NCBI GenBank assembly: GCA_018857735.1
Contig: JABMCL010002470.1
Span: 835,001-899,000, forward strand
Source: Alviniconcha marisindica
Taxonomy: Eukaryota > Mollusca > Gastropoda > Provannidae
Direction: 5' to 3'
DNA: 64,000 bases
Under the pieces are notes generated by a model. That model was not told the DNA's origin. It ran no database searches and saw only the letters and a program-made list of their open reading frames with translations. Shown piece by piece: positions 1 through 12,391 of the stretch (position 1 is its first letter; every line of letters starts with the position of its first letter). Made by a program: the position numbers and the translations under genes.

Positions 1-239
1 TTTGCACGCCAGTGCTCACTACGGTAGCGTGAGTATTGAGATACGTGCCCTTTGACAGTGATCGGTATGCACGTGCCGACCTGGACTCTGCCTGCAGTGG
101 TCCAACACAACTGACAATTAGCAGCTTGCAACGTGGCGGCTGGCATTTCGAGCGGTTCACCCTGACTCATTACTCTGGCACAAAGCTCTGCCCGACTGCA
201 GCATAGCTGTTTCCCGCACACACACACACACACACACAT
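1..239. other. Unassigned sequence with a short CA tract
   Basis: No open frame, splice-flanked coding stretch or clear repeat is visible apart from a short CA dinucleotide run near 217-238. Confidence 0.5.
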
Positions 240-1350
240 AGAAACGAACATCGTGTCCGTCTGTCCGTGAGTCTGAGCTTTGTCCGGAAGATATCTTCTG
301 AACAGCTTAACCGTTTGCAACCTAAGTTGGTCTAGTGATGCATCAGCATGAACCGGAGTATCATGCAAAAAACAAACAGACAAACAAACAACAACAAAAC
401 AACCTGGGTTGCTATCTTCAAGGTCAAGTCACAGTGAGGGCTTTTATAATCAAGATTTGAAGATATGACAATTTTTATCGTTTCTTCTGAACTAATGATT
501 CTAGTTTGCAACCAAAGTAATTTTGATAGTAGGCCACCGTGGGTCAAAGTGTCCAGTGAAAATATTGTGATAGTTATGTTTAAGGTCAAGGTCACAGCGA
601 AGTTTCAACATTTCAGTGCATGTTTGTCAGGACGATATCTTCTGAACCGCTCAGCCTTTTGTAACAGAAATTGGTATGGTGATACATCATCATAAGCCGG
701 AATGTGATGCAAAAAACAAAAAAATTATTTAAAAAAAAAGGTTTTTTTTTTTTTTTTTACTATCTTCAGGGTCAAGGTCAGTGTGAGGGCTCATATAATC
801 GAAATCTGACTGTTTCTATTGTGTCTTCTGGACTCCTGGCCATTTAACAACCAGACTTAGTTGATAGTACATCATGAAAAGCCGGAATGTCTTGTAAAAG
901 ACTGGGTTGCTGTGCTAAAGGTTTGTAAAAGATTGGATTGCTGTGCTGAAGGCTAAAGTCACAATGAAGACTAAACATTTCAGTTAATGTTTGTATTGAC
1001 GATATCTTCTAAACTGTTGAACTGTTTGTAATCAAACTTGGTATGTTGGTGTATATCATGTCATACAAATAGATTACTTTTTTGTCTTCAAGGTCAAGGT
1101 CACACGACGCATAGCAAGGGGGTGATACAATCAAAATATGACCGTTTCTCTGCTGTGTCTTCTGAATTGCTGATCTTTCTGCATTCACAGTTAGTTTGAT
1201 GGCACATCATTGTAAGTCAGAGTGTCTTGTGCCGAAAAGATTGGATTGCTGTGTCCAAGGTCAAGAGCACAGCAAAGGTTCAAAACATCACTGAATGTTT
1301 GTCAAACCTAGAATGTATCTCCCACTGATCTATTTGCAACCAAACTAGGT
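240..1350. repeat. Decayed tandem repeat with GGTCAAGGTCA motifs
   Basis: The phrases 'gatatcttctgaac', 'tttgcaaccaaac', 'catcataagccggaatgt' and 'cttcaaggtcaaggtca' recur in the same order three to four times at roughly 300-350 base spacing, for example near 288, 630 and 1000 for the first phrase. Copies are diverged and carry poly-A/T insertions, so this is an old tandem duplication or a chain of related dispersed elements. The open frames inside it (465-695, 332-595) have no protein character. The repeat is of the kind often seen in molluscan genomes; that attribution is from general knowledge. Confidence 0.6.
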
Positions 1351-1830
1351 AGCCTGTGTTGCTGCACTATTACTAATAAAAAGAACGAAGAGTGCATAAT
1401 TATTTACTGACAATAAGTGACACTGTGACTTCCAGTATCTAGGCACACAACGGGGGGTATTTTGCCGCGCAAGGCGACAAACCTCGTTTTTGTTTCGTTG
1501 TTTTAAACTGAACGCGGTGGTGACTGTCAGTGGTAGTGATTTAGGCGGGTCTAGGCACAGGCACTTGACATCAGCTTCTTTTGGGCTTACGGGTTGTTGA
1601 ACAGATTCGTAGTGTGTTAGGTTGATTTTTTTAAATTATCAGCTGATGTGAGGTGCCTGTGTGTACCTGTCAGTGCATCCCAATTACAGCTAGCCTACTG
1701 CTCTGTCTTGAAACGACGGCTCGTCGTGAAAGCTCGTTCATTCCTGCTTTGTAACTGGCGTATCAGATTTTTTTCTTTCTTTCTTTCTTTCTTTTTCTTC
1801 TTCTTCTTCTTTGTGCTTCTTCTTCTTCTG
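1351..1830. other. Intergenic, no gene seen
   Basis: Nothing coding is visible. The end (1768-1830) is a pyrimidine-rich TTTC/TTC tract leading into the CA/CT microsatellite. Confidence 0.45.
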
Positions 1831-1890
1831 ACACACACACACCGCACATACACGCACGCACACAAACACATACACGCACGCACACACACA

Positions 1891-1940
<50 letters not shown>

Positions 1941-1941
1941 C

Positions 1942-2000
<59 letters not shown>

Positions 2001-2010
2001 TTTTTTCTTT
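1831..2010. repeat. Compound CA/CT microsatellite
   Basis: A CA-rich tract with ACGC interruptions passes directly into an uninterrupted CT run of about 50 bases. Open frames across it read only as Thr-His and Ser-Leu repeats. Confidence 0.95.
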
Positions 2011-3249
<1,239 letters not shown>

Positions 3250-3252
<3 letters not shown>

Positions 3253-3965
3253 TGTCCTCACGGACCCCATACTCCAAGCACTGGTTTACGTATTATATAT
3301 TAAGGATGCCGTAACCCGATTGATTGGAATCTGCACGAACACAGAAGAAACTACCTACACTGCAGCAAAGATTTTCCCTGCGTCTTTGACTGCAGTAACT
3401 CTGCACTCACACCCGTGGCGTGGAGACAGTGTACTTCGCACTGAAATAGTCCCTTTTGTCGACGCTCAGCGCTATGATAGCCCACACATTTATATATATT
3501 TTTTAATGATCTAGGTCCGACTACAAAAGTACGATTATGGGCCCTCACAGACCCCTAGCCTACGACATAGCCGGGAGTGCGTAATTCAGATTATACATAT
3601 AATTATTGATTGTTTATAACTTTGGTAAACAATCGATATTTCGTGTGCTCTGGATATTTCGTGTTTCTCGTGCCTTATAATTGAGAAATAGCTCGAGTTT
3701 CGTGGGGAATATTCTGACTGTTTAGAACCTTTGGCATTTGAAGGCGTCAGTGTTTCTTCTACCGGCAAGTGACGTACTGCCAATGTTTCCTCACCGTCAT
3801 ACAGCTTGGTGCCAACATGTGGAGGAGGCAATGAGTTTGGGGTTTCTCAACAGTGACCTTCTTCTTCAACTCTGCCGAAGGAAGTAATAACAAATCCGTT
3901 TCCGAATGCTGAACGCTTCCATTAAGCACGTGGAAAGAGGAAAGGCAAACGTTCTTCTTAACCTC
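3250..3965. other. Intergenic, no gene seen
   Basis: Short frames (3320-3514, 3586-3831) exist, but show no family signature and no paired splice sites. Confidence 0.4.
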
Positions 3966-4171
3966 TGTGTGTGTGTGTGTGTTGTGTGTGTGTGTGTGTG
4001 TGTGTGTTGTGTTTGTGTGTGTGTTTGTGTACATGTGTGGTGTATGTGTGGAAGAGGCGGTGCGTGCGTGTGGTTTGAGTGTGTGTTTGAGAGAGAGGGT
4101 GTGTGTGTGGGTGTGAGTGAGAGAGAGAGAGTATGCATGTGTGTGTGTGGGGGGGGGGGGAGAGAGAGAGA

Positions 4172-4220
<49 letters not shown>

Positions 4221-4221
4221 G
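3966..4221. repeat. GT/GA/G compound microsatellite
   Basis: Alternating GT and GA runs with two G homopolymers. Confidence 0.95.
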
Positions 4222-4769
4222 CAACTGAGACACTGTAACATGATTACTCATCTACTCTCCATAAACTGTTCATGATGAAGACAGAAAAACATGGCAACTG
4301 TCAGTGTGTCACAAAGGCGTTGTTTTCTTTATTCTGTTGAAAGCTTGCATCACCGTCTGCACAAGTCATTCTGTTGATCTTTCATAGTGACACAAATCAT
4401 CAAATGGATCCAGGCTTAGTACCATCACAGTACAGTAGCATGTATACGCAAGTAAGGCAAGGATGCATGGGAAGATGTAGCCTGAATATAATCACTAATC
4501 AGCACACAAATTTACCAAGGAAGCAAATCAATTGCATCATATAGGCCTTTATATATTCTTGCAGGTAATTCACACAACAAATGTCTACACAATGCTCCAC
4601 AATGTAATGTGTCAAAACCAGAACTGTTATAAAACTGTTCTAAAATCAGCAACACAGTGGGAACCTGCAGGCGTAGAACAAAAATTATCAGGCATAAGGC
4701 TCTGATGGCATGAAGAGTATGAATCCATCATCTCAAATCCCTGCTTAGTATTATATTTATCAATAACAC
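4222..4769. other. Intergenic AT-rich DNA, nothing recognised
   Basis: No coding or repeat structure seen. Confidence 0.4.
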
Positions 4770-4998
4770 TAACCCCTTCACTGCCATAATGTCACTTGAA
4801 AACAACCAATAAAAGTGCGAAATTTGAAACCTTTAAGTTAAGCCTTTTTCGCACTGGCATGTGAAAAGACTTTTATCACAATGCATAGCATTGAAAGTAG
4901 ATGTTAATTGTTATAGGACCGGAAAATATACCGTTTGCAGGCACGTCCCTGCATCTTTCAGCCTGGAAATTTTACAGGCTGGGGCAGTGAAGGGGTTA
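4770..4998. mobile_element. MITE-like element with 16-bp terminal inverted repeats
   Basis: The element starts TAACCCCTTCACTGCC and ends with its exact reverse complement; the right end is followed by the last A of a TTAA. It has no coding capacity. A second copy lies at 38018-38449, where a SINE has inserted into it, and the internal sequence ('gtgcaaaatttgaaacc', 'gcattgaaagtagatg', 'cagcccggaaattttgc') aligns throughout. Terminal CCC and adjacent TTAA recall piggyBac-type non-autonomous elements, but the left flank reads CTAA, so the superfamily call is tentative. Confidence 0.75.
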
Positions 4999-6060
4999 AC
5001 GCACCATGAGTGCAGGATGGCTGCAATTTGCTGGCTTTCTCACTCTCAAAAGTCTGACTTGCAAAAAAAAAAGATGAAGAAAAGATAAGGGGAGTGGCTG
5101 AAAATTCTAATTCTTGAAATAAAACTTTAAAAGGTCCACAAAAGTGACAGAGAAGGGTGCCATGGCATGTGTTGCTAATTTCACAAAAGTTTTATTGTGA
5201 TAAATTAAAAGCAAAACATTTGGACATCATTCTTTTTCCTGTAGAGATGTTGCTCCTTCTGTCTGGAGTTCCCTGCCTTGTGAAATTAGACACATTTAGT
5301 CAACTACTGCCTTTAAAACCACTCTGAATACCCATCTGTTTAAAACCTACTACTGCTAGCAAATTCTCTAGTGGCCAGGTAGCCTTTAAAATCATAAATA
5401 AACAAAGGGCATACCTGTATAACTTTTTATACTGTATATATGCTGGTCTAAAGACCCACAAAATGTCCAGTATTTCCATTTGATTGCTTCACATGGTTGT
5501 TATTTCTATAATATTTAGGCAACAGAAGTACTGTTTTGCTTCAAACTGGGCTGTCATGCTACTTTACTAATACTGTAATATTACTAATAAGCCTTAAAAA
5601 AACAAAAAAACAGCAAATCGGGTACCTATGACGACATGGACTGTATAGGCATAAATTTATGCAAAATGCTGTGAAATGTCAACATATTTAAGGCTTGTGT
5701 CCATGCATTTATTATAAACATAATGATAACATTAGCAGATCTTCCATTTGTCAAGCATACGAAACAGAAGAGATCAGCTTTAGTTAAACTTCAGTTTAAT
5801 TGGAGTTTCTCTCTCCAGAATCTTTTCTGGGTTTCTGCAAGACTGTTTGTTTGTTTGCTGTATTCTGTTTTGGATGAAAACACTGCTTCTGAAGAGCTGA
5901 TGCCAAAATAAGTCCTTTTATATATATATATATATATATACATGATAATTAATATATTACTGTAATTATTTTACAGTTGACATAATTCTGTCTGTAATTT
6001 AAACTTCATACATGTACAGTGATGCACATACACACACACACACTTCACACTTTGTGTCAG
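4999..6060. other. Downstream region of the MTG1-like gene
   Basis: AT-rich. Read on the minus strand it contains candidate polyadenylation hexamers AATAAA at 5713-5708 and 5196-5191. A TA run lies at 5918-5942. No second gene is visible. Confidence 0.45.
5708..5713 (-). promoter_or_regulatory. Candidate poly(A) signal for the MTG1-like gene
   Basis: AATAAA on the minus strand about 350 bases beyond the stop codon. No cleavage site can be seen from sequence alone. Confidence 0.3.
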
Positions 6061-7036
6061 TCACATGTCATCATCCAGTAAAACATGTCCCAGCTGTCCA
6101 CTCCTGAAGGCCCTGAGAACAGTCAGTGCTGCTGCTTGGAGATCAGGCCTCACCACCATCTGATTGGTAGCTTGATCTTTCACACGCAGCATTTTCTTGC
6201 CACTCAGTGCAACCTTTGTCAAAAACACCATAACATTGTCCACAGGCTCATCCAAACCAAAAACACTGACATAGGAAAAGTTCTCCCTCTTGTTCAGCCA
6301 GTACAGGAGGTAGTCCACCAAGTTCTCTTCCCCCACAAGGTGATCAGGAACACAGGAGCACAGCGCCAGCCGCATACCGTTCTCTATATCTGGGACTCGT
6401 GGCGTCAGGATGCCAGGTGTGTCAACAATGTACACAGGAGGGTTGTTGTCCACTTTGATTCTGTTTGACACACTGCGAGTTACTCCTGCTTTATCACCAA
6501 CAGACACTGCCCTCCCTTTCTTCTTTGTGTGCGCCCATCTCACTGCATTGATGAACGTGGATTTTCCGACATTGGGAACACCAATCACCATAGCGGAATA
6601 CTCGTTCAGCCCTTCCCTGTTGTATCTCGGCCTCGAGTCTGTCAGTTCCCTCACCATTGGCAGGATCTTCTTTTTGAGAACGTTGCTTTTCTCAAACTGT
6701 CTGAGGTCCGTGAAGAAGACCGTGTCGACACCCTGGTCCTGTAGTTTTTCGACAATTTTAAGGTCGTATAATTTATCCCTATCAGCGAGATCTGCTTTGT
6801 TCAGTAACAGAATGTGAGGACGCAGCTGGATGAAGGTTCGGAACTGCATGTCGCGCCCAGAGAAGGGTATACGTGCATCGTGAATCTCAATGACACAGTC
6901 GATGTCTTTCAAGCGCGCCTGCATCTTTTCTAAGACCTTTGTGCATGTGGCCCGGAAACCACCGCAAAACGTTCACATTTGGAAGAGAAAATTTCGATCT
7001 GAACGATCGTGCTGCCCCCGTTACGTTTTTAGCCAT
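6061..7036 (-). CDS. MTG1: MTG1-type mitochondrial ribosome-associated GTPase, single exon, with apparent frameshift
   Basis: The main frame (6924-6061) encodes 287 residues with a circularly permuted GTPase order typical of the YlqF/RbgA/MTG1 family. G4 LLNKADL comes first, then G1 GVPNVGKST, then G3 DTPG, followed by a C-terminal region ending LLDDDM. Conserved MTG1 landmarks DCVIEIHDARIPFSGR, DHLVGEE and DYLLYWLNK are present. Family members assist large-subunit assembly of the mitochondrial ribosome. Upstream on the same strand a second frame starts at ATG 7036 (context GCATGG) and gives a basic, Ser/Arg-rich leader followed by RWFPGHMHKGLRK, the expected conserved N-terminus, then runs out of frame. 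The two parts join if one A of the AAAA at 6929-6926 is extra, giving about 324 residues against 334 in human. No intron is needed, whereas vertebrate MTG1 is split into many exons, so a retrocopy is possible. The frameshift may be an assembly error, a recent lesion or a sign of a pseudogene. The G-motifs are intact. Confidence 0.88.
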
Positions 7037-7068
7037 GCTGACACCGTTACAATGCTAGTACTGAAAAC

Positions 7069-7119
7069 TCACGCGAGTAGAATATTTTGCCTGCTCTTCG
7101 AGCTCATGCACGCCGCCAT
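7069..7119 (-). CDS. Short upstream ORF in the MTG1 leader
   Basis: An ATG in a good context (AAAATCATGG) opens a 16-codon frame that ends TGA 32 bases before the candidate MTG1 start. If the transcript begins further upstream this could dampen translation of the main frame. It is short enough to be chance. Confidence 0.2.
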   Translation of the reverse strand: MAACMSSKSRQNILLA

Positions 7120-7278
7120 GATTTTCGTGGTACCGGAAGTGTTTTTATTCTCAAATGGTACGTCTCGAAAAGCTGGATTGGGCAAACGATTGCGCTGTAA
7201 GTGTAACATACGTGCACGCGAAGACTCAGCATACAAGAGTGTCTCGCTTTGCCCGTTTGTCTGTCAGTTTGGGTATAT

Positions 7279-7344
7279 TACCGCTGTTTGAACTTTAAAA
7301 CCAGCAAGAGTTACCGCTGTTTGAACTTTAAAACCAGCAAGAGT
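7279..7344. repeat. 33-bp direct duplication upstream of MTG1
   Basis: The segment beginning 'accgctgtttgaacttta' occurs twice head to tail, at 7279 and 7312, essentially identical, so it is recent. Confidence 0.85.
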
Positions 7345-8160
7345 GGCATGTTTGAGAAAGTTGTGTTTGTTCCCCCATCCCCTCTCTTCCAGTCATTCTG
7401 ATGTTACGGACCTTTGGGATTTGGGTGTGATTCAGAATGTGTGCATGTTTACAAATGCTTTTTGAACTGTTGTAGTGTTAAATCACTTACGTAATATATT
7501 ATACATTTTTTTAATTTTATTTATCAGTATGAAAACTAAATTGCAGATTTATTGTAATAAATGCCTAGATTTATTGTACAAATTATTGTTTTTAAAGGTG
7601 TCTTTTATTATTAGTAGTAGTAAATTTGTGTTATTCTGCTATCTTTTTCAATGAACTAAAAAAAAAAAAAAAAGAGAGAGGACAAAAAAAAAAAAAAAAA
7701 AAAAAGAGGAGAAGACAAAGCCGAAAAGATTAGTTAGAAGACTTCAGAACAATTAACATTGTGGCTCCTTCACGGCTTCAGCAAGAGAACACTTCACTGC
7801 TCTACTGTAGAAAGCACCAAGACAGGTGTCTTCAGAAACATAGTAACAGTTTCTTTACAGGACAGTTGTATCAGTCAGCGCTGACACAGCTGAGAGGTTT
7901 ATTTCGTCTCTCCTGTCCTCTTCAGTCTAACCAGTAACTGACACTGACACTGACGCCCCCCCCCCCCCTTTTTTGTTTGTTTGTTTGTTGTTGTGGTGGT
8001 TTTGTTTGTTTTTTGGTTTTGTGCTCTCCACATTTTTCCTGGTGGCATTTATACCAGAATTGGGCATTGCCAGCACATTCTATCAAGATCAGGATCAGGG
8101 AATGATGCCTGTTGTATTACTTGTAAATCGTGACTGGCTTACAAGTATTTCACTGACAGG

Positions 8161-8200
<40 letters not shown>

Positions 8201-8206
8201 ATACAG
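7345..8206. other. Region 5' of the first visible integrin exon
   Basis: AT-rich with poly-A tracts near 7660-7705, a TTTG-rich stretch near 7970-8030 and a GT run at 8166-8200 that ends in the acceptor 'gcatacag'. I could not find the exon carrying the integrin signal peptide here. Confidence 0.45.
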
Positions 8207-8337
8207 GATTCTGGTGGGAGCCCCCAAAGCTGAAGATGCAGCCCTGGCCAATGGTACTGTCCAACAACCAGGAGCCCTCTTTCAGTGTAACTGGCAGTTT
8301 CGCAGCAGCTGTAAACCCGTCCTCATTGATCAGAATG
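8207..8337 (+). CDS. Integrin alpha visible exon 1
   Basis: Begins with the third base of a codon after 'gcatacag' and encodes [20 protein letters not shown] and the rest of the first blade with two Cys ([13 protein letters not shown]). It ends ...IDQN plus one base, before donor gtcagt. An N-glycosylation sequon NGT is present. The donor and preceding exon bases are copied many times in the following intron. Confidence 0.88.
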
Positions 8338-10447
8338 GTCAGTACAGTGCACAGTATTCAGTACAAATTACCTGTCCTGACTGATCAGAATGGTCAGTAC
8401 AGTGCACAGTATTCAGTACAAATTACCTGTCCTGACTGATCAGAATGGTCAGTACAGTGCACAGTATTCAGTACAAATTACCTGTCCTGACTGATCAGAA
8501 TGGTCAGTACAGTGCACAGTATTCAGTACAAATTACCTGTCCTGACTGATCAGAATGGTCAGTACAGTGCACAATATTCAGTACAAATTACCTGTCCTGA
8601 CTGATCAGAATGGTCAGTACAGTGCACATATTCAGTACAAATTACCTGTCCTGACTGATCAGAATGGTCAGTACAGTGCACAGTATTCAGTACAAATTAC
8701 CTGTCCTCAATGATCAGAATGGTCAGTACAGTGCACAGTATTCAGTACAAATTACCTGTCCTCAATGATCAGAATGGTCAGTACAGTGCACAATATTCAG
8801 TACAAATTACTACTTAAAAAGTACAATTCAGAACTTTGTAAACTGTCCTGACTGATCAGAATGGTCAGTACAGTGCACAATATTCAGTACAAATTACTAC
8901 TTAAAAAGTACAATTCAGAATTACCTGTCCTGACTGATCAGAATGGTCAGTACAGTGCACAATATTCAGTACAAATTACTACTTAAAAAGTACAATTCAG
9001 AACTTGTAAACTGTCCTGACTGATCAGAATGGTCAGTACAGTGCACAATATTCAGTACAAATTACTACTTAAAAAGTACAATTCAGAACTCTGTAAACTG
9101 TCCTGACTGATCAGAATGGTCAGTACAGTGCACAATATTCAGTACAAATTACTACTTAAAAAGTACAATTCAGAACTCTGTAAACCTCCTACTGATCAGA
9201 ATGGTCAGTACAGTGCACAATATTCAGTACAAATTACTACTTAAAAAGTACAATTCAGAACTCTGTAAACTGTCCTGACTGATCAGAATGGTCAGTACAG
9301 TGCACAATATTCAGTACAAATTACTACTTAAAAAGTACAGTTCAGAGCTCTGTAAACCATCCTCACTGATCAAAATGGTCATTTGAGTGCAGAATGTTCA
9401 GTACAAATTACTACAATTCAGAGCTCTGTAAACTCATCCTCACTGATCAGAATGGTCAGTTGAGTGCAGAATGTTCAGTACAAATGCTACAATTCAGAGC
9501 TCTGTAAACCATCCTCACTGATCAGAATGGTCAGTAGAGTGCAGAATATTCAGTATGCTGCAACTGTAAGTCCAAACTCGTTGATCAGAATGTTCAGTAT
9601 CAATACAGTGCAGCTGTAAGCTCCTCCTTACTGATCAGGATGGTCAGCACATGAGTACAATGAAGCTGTAAACTCAAACTCATGATTAATTAGAATGGTC
9701 ACTGCAATGCAGCTTTAAATTTTATCCCTCCTAAATGATTATAAATGATAATGGTCAGTCCAGTGTAGTCACAGGCACCTAACCTGAGCTGACCTGACCT
9801 TTATATATATATATATATTAAAAAATAAAAATAATGATTTAGTGATTGTAGTCACAGTAAATAAGAGTCTAGTGGCAATTAGATCAAGTACTATGGGTGG
9901 TGAGAAATGCAGATAACCTCTGGAAAACAGAACATGAAAGTATGGTTTCAGTAAAACTCTCCAGTTACAAAGGTAAAAAAAAAAAAAAATTGAAAAGAGA
10001 CAAATTGTGGCAATTCATAATACTGTTGTAGTTGTTGCTTTCTTTTTCTTTTTTTCTTCTATAAATCAACATATACCTTCCATATTCTGTTTATCATGGG
10101 TGTTGGCTGAATTGATTTTTTATATTTTTTTAAAATTTCACTCTTGATAATCTGTGACCTGAGCCGGAATACTTTAATATGATTTTACTCTTTTTTTTCC
10201 ACATGTAATGATGTATGCTTTGGCTACATTTGGGCCATAGCAACTGTGCTTTGGGTTTTAGCTGTGTGTCTTTGATTTTTCCAGGAAATCAAAAGCAGAT
10301 CATTCCAAAACACAGAAACATTACTGTTCAGAATAAAAAGGATTTCCAGTGGCTGGGTGCCTCCGTAGATGTCAACTACGATGGCAATGAAGATGTTGTT
10401 GTAAGTGGTCTTTCTTTCTTTCTTTCTTCTTTTATCTTGTGTGTTTG

Positions 10448-10513
<66 letters not shown>

Positions 10514-12193
10514 ATTCTGTGAAAGAAAGTGTTTCTTTCATTTATTGTTTTCACAGTCCCCCTGATATAACCACACTGGTTGACTGGGCGTAAAACACCA
10601 GGTTACTTACTTGCTTACACAGTCCAGTTGGCAATTTCTTTTTAGGCTCTGGTTTTAGCATTGTTGTGGGAAGATCTGGATTTTAACTGGAAATGGAAAG
10701 GTTTATAGTTCATCAGTAGGTTTTCGTACTTCACATGTCACTATCCAGACCTGAACTCACTTCATTCCAGAGTAAACATTTTACCTGTTTTTGGAACTTA
10801 TATAATATGGCAGTATGTGTATTTTCTGACTGCTGTAAGCTGGTTTTTGTCATTGTTCCCCCATTACCCTTACACTTAATACCACCTTTGCCTGGGTTTA
10901 TTTTCACCCGACTGTGTTTCCAAAGGTGTGTGCACCGAGATGGAAGGACTCGGAGCACGAGGTTCAAGGCCACATATTCATGAACGGCATGTGCTACGAG
11001 TCGAGCAAGGAGCTGGATTTCAATCCCAGCAGCCCCTGGCCTGTGCTGGACAACCTGCGCATGCAGATCCATGCTCATGGTCATCTTGTCTATGGCATGG
11101 GCAGTGTCGGAACCTCAGTACACTATTCAAAGGTATGCTTTGACAGAAAATTACCATCATGGTAATAACAGTCATTTTACAGTGGAGTCCCTTTATAATC
11201 TGAAAGTGACTAAAACCATCAGAATTAATTTGTCTAATAAGAAATGTCTGATAAAAGCAAAATTTAGAGGAAAGTACGTATAGTAAGGATATTTGAATCA
11301 CCTCTTCTTCAGATTGTACTTTTATGTGTGTGTTTGAAAGATCCAATATGTTTTTTAATTATGAGCAACGTAACCAAACATGGTCCTGGATGACTACACT
11401 GTGCTTAGCTGTACAACCTTTGCTGTCAGCTTTTTTGCATGTTTAACAGAATTATGTTTTTCTCCTTTGGCATTCCAGGAATGTCCTCAGTTGTTTAGCT
11501 TGGTGGTACTGTATCTTACTGATCAAACTAATGACTCCGCACTGCTGTGGTAGAATTGCCTGCCCTTGAAAAGCATTAAAAAAATGGTACCAATTTTTAC
11601 TTTTGCCTGTTGTAAGGTGTGTTGTTATTACACACACTTCACTTCTTGCTGTGTTTCAGGATGGCTCGTTCCTACTGTTAGGTGCTCCAGGCCTCAACGA
11701 CTGGACAGGTGAATATTCTCTGGGTGAAATGGCTGATTCTCTTTTTTCTTCTTTGCGTATGTGAATTGGAGAGGGTTGCTTGTTGCATTATGTTCATACT
11801 TATGGTGCATGTGTTTACCTGTTGGATGGGGGTCAGGGTTGGGGGGGGGGGGGATTATAGCTCTTTGTCTTATTGATTTTCTGGTATTTGTTCATTGTCT
11901 AATATGATTCTTTATATAAAAAAGAAGAAGTTTTTAGCTTATGATACTGTAGTGAAGCATTTTCGTATATTGCAGTTAGCAATGTTTCAGTTAATGCATT
12001 GCTTGTTTTATTACTTGCTTAACTGGTTGTTAGGGTCACAGATTGACGCTTAGTTAAAATACAGGCAAAGAAACAGACACACACTCGTACACCAACATAT
12101 ATTCATGCACATATACACACACTGCCACACATGAACAAGCATGCATACATGCATGCACGCACACACAACACACCACACACCACACACACACAC

Positions 12194-12243
<50 letters not shown>

Positions 12244-12337
12244 CACACACCACACATGCCACACACCACACACACATGCACGCATGCAAGCATGCACGTG
12301 TGCGCACTCACACACACACACACGCAAACACACACCA

Positions 12338-12391
<54 letters not shown>

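Noticed and set aside
6890..7291. Plus-strand frame of 133 codons
   Set aside because: Antisense to the MTG1 5' end and leader; no signature of its own.
7973..8233. Hydrophobic frame that might be the missing integrin signal-peptide exon
   Set aside because: It is largely a TTTG repeat translation and is in a different frame from the exon at 8207; no donor fits.
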